A stretch of DNA of 7,020 nucleotides from Emticicia sp031378715 (GTDB lineage: Bacteria > Bacteroidota > Bacteroidia > Cytophagales > Spirosomataceae): NCBI GenBank assembly GCA_031378715.1, contig JANNEN010000220.1:1-7020 (forward strand). Direction: 5' to 3'. Below the pieces are notes generated by a model. It saw only the letters and a list, made by a program, of their open reading frames with translations. It was not told where the DNA came from and ran no database searches. Position numbers and translations under genes: made by a program. Positions 6,764-7,020 of this stretch are shown here, piece by piece (positions within the stretch are counted from its first letter, which is position 1; each line of letters starts with the position of its first letter).

Positions 6764-6811
6764 ACAAGTTTTTAACTTGTCCACAAATAACAAGCAAGTC
6801 GGAAACTTGCT
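6764..6811. repeat. Twin related hairpins between the TetR-fold and ABC1 kinase genes
   Basis: Two perfect seven-base inverted repeats lie in the 59-base spacer: ACAAGTT (6764-6770) with AACTTGT (6774-6780), loop TTT; and AGCAAGT (6793-6799) with ACTTGCT (6805-6811), loop CGGAA. Both share the AAGT/ACTT core, so they look like diverged copies or two halves of one element. The first begins one base after the TetR-fold stop codon and the second ends 10 bases before the kinase ATG. No T-tract follows either, so termination is not the obvious role. From memory, AGCAAGT..ACTTGCT elements recur between genes in some Cytophagales; this could not be checked here. Confidence 0.7.
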
Positions 6812-6821
6812 CTACAAAATT

Positions 6822-7020
6822 ATGAACTCACAAGAAAGTATCCCCACATCGAAAGTTGCCCGTGCTACCCAGTTTGCCAAGGCAGGCGTGAAAGTTGGTG
6901 GCAATTATATCAAACATTACAGCAAAAAAATCTTTGATTCGTCATTAACCAAGGAGCAGCTTCACCAAGAAAATGCCGCCGATGTTTACGAAACATTGAG
7001 CAATCTGAAAGGTAGTGCCT
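6822..7020 (+). CDS. ABC1/UbiB/COQ8 (ADCK)-family atypical kinase, N-terminal fragment
   Basis: The first 66 codons of a gene that continues past the right edge. The N-terminal SKVARATQFAKAGVKVGGNY (10-29) matches the family's typical basic, Gly/Ala-rich opening helix, and DVYETLSNLKGSA (54-66) is the start of the KxGQ block (..L..LKG.AlK.GQ) that defines UbiB/COQ8 proteins; the sequence stops just before the diagnostic K and Q. These atypical kinase-like ATPases support ubiquinone synthesis or lipid transport, and in bacteria lacking ubiquinone their role is poorly defined. The ATP-binding and catalytic motifs lie outside the window, so activity cannot be judged. Its position just after the COQ9-like TetR-fold gene supports the assignment. 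It could instead be labelled AarF-domain kinase, which is the same family. Confidence 0.8.
   Translation, partial: MNSQESIPTSKVARATQFAKAGVKVGGNYIKHYSKKIFDSSLTKEQLHQENAADVYETLSNLKGSA

Noticed and set aside
6046..6811. Palindromes as a CRISPR array or Rho-independent terminators
   Set aside because: Repeats are not regularly spaced with unique spacers, and none of the hairpins is followed by a T-tract.

Overview
The window looks like a chromosomal segment of a Bacteroidota bacterium, most likely of the order Cytophagales (Spirosomataceae-like). This rests on AT-rich spacers, starts without Shine-Dalgarno sequences, an exact match to the Bacteroidota -7 box TAnnTTTG ahead of pyrG, a long Bacteroidota-type YidC, and the pyrG-yidC gene order that I recall as common in this phylum. 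The genus is not determined.

Left part (1-4162, minus strand). Reading in the direction of transcription, a small lipoprotein gene (3344-4162) is followed by pyrG, encoding CTP synthase (1546-3198), and then by yidC, encoding the inner-membrane insertase, which runs off the left edge. pyrG and yidC are housekeeping genes. The yidC leader (1397-1545) is non-coding and contains a short dyad.

Middle (4163-4375) is a divergent intergenic region with a weak candidate promoter facing right and a small dyad.

Right part (4376-7020, plus strand) is a run of four co-directional genes: an eight-helix membrane protein of uncertain family (perhaps YhhN/TMEM86-like), an MpaB/Lcp-type haem oxygenase (DUF2236), a TetR-fold protein with a degenerate HTH and a COQ9-like tail, and the start of an ABC1/UbiB/COQ8-type atypical kinase cut by the right edge. 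The spacer between the oxygenase and TetR-fold genes and the spacer between the TetR-fold and kinase genes both contain clusters of perfect inverted repeats that look like REP-type elements.

The most interesting part is this right-hand block. A TetR/COQ9-fold protein next to a COQ8-family kinase recalls the COQ9/COQ8 partnership of ubiquinone synthesis, yet Bacteroidota generally use menaquinone. With a predicted haem oxygenase and a polytopic membrane protein alongside, the block could be a lipid- or isoprenoid-handling module. That functional link is inference; the sequence supports the gene families and their order, not a pathway.
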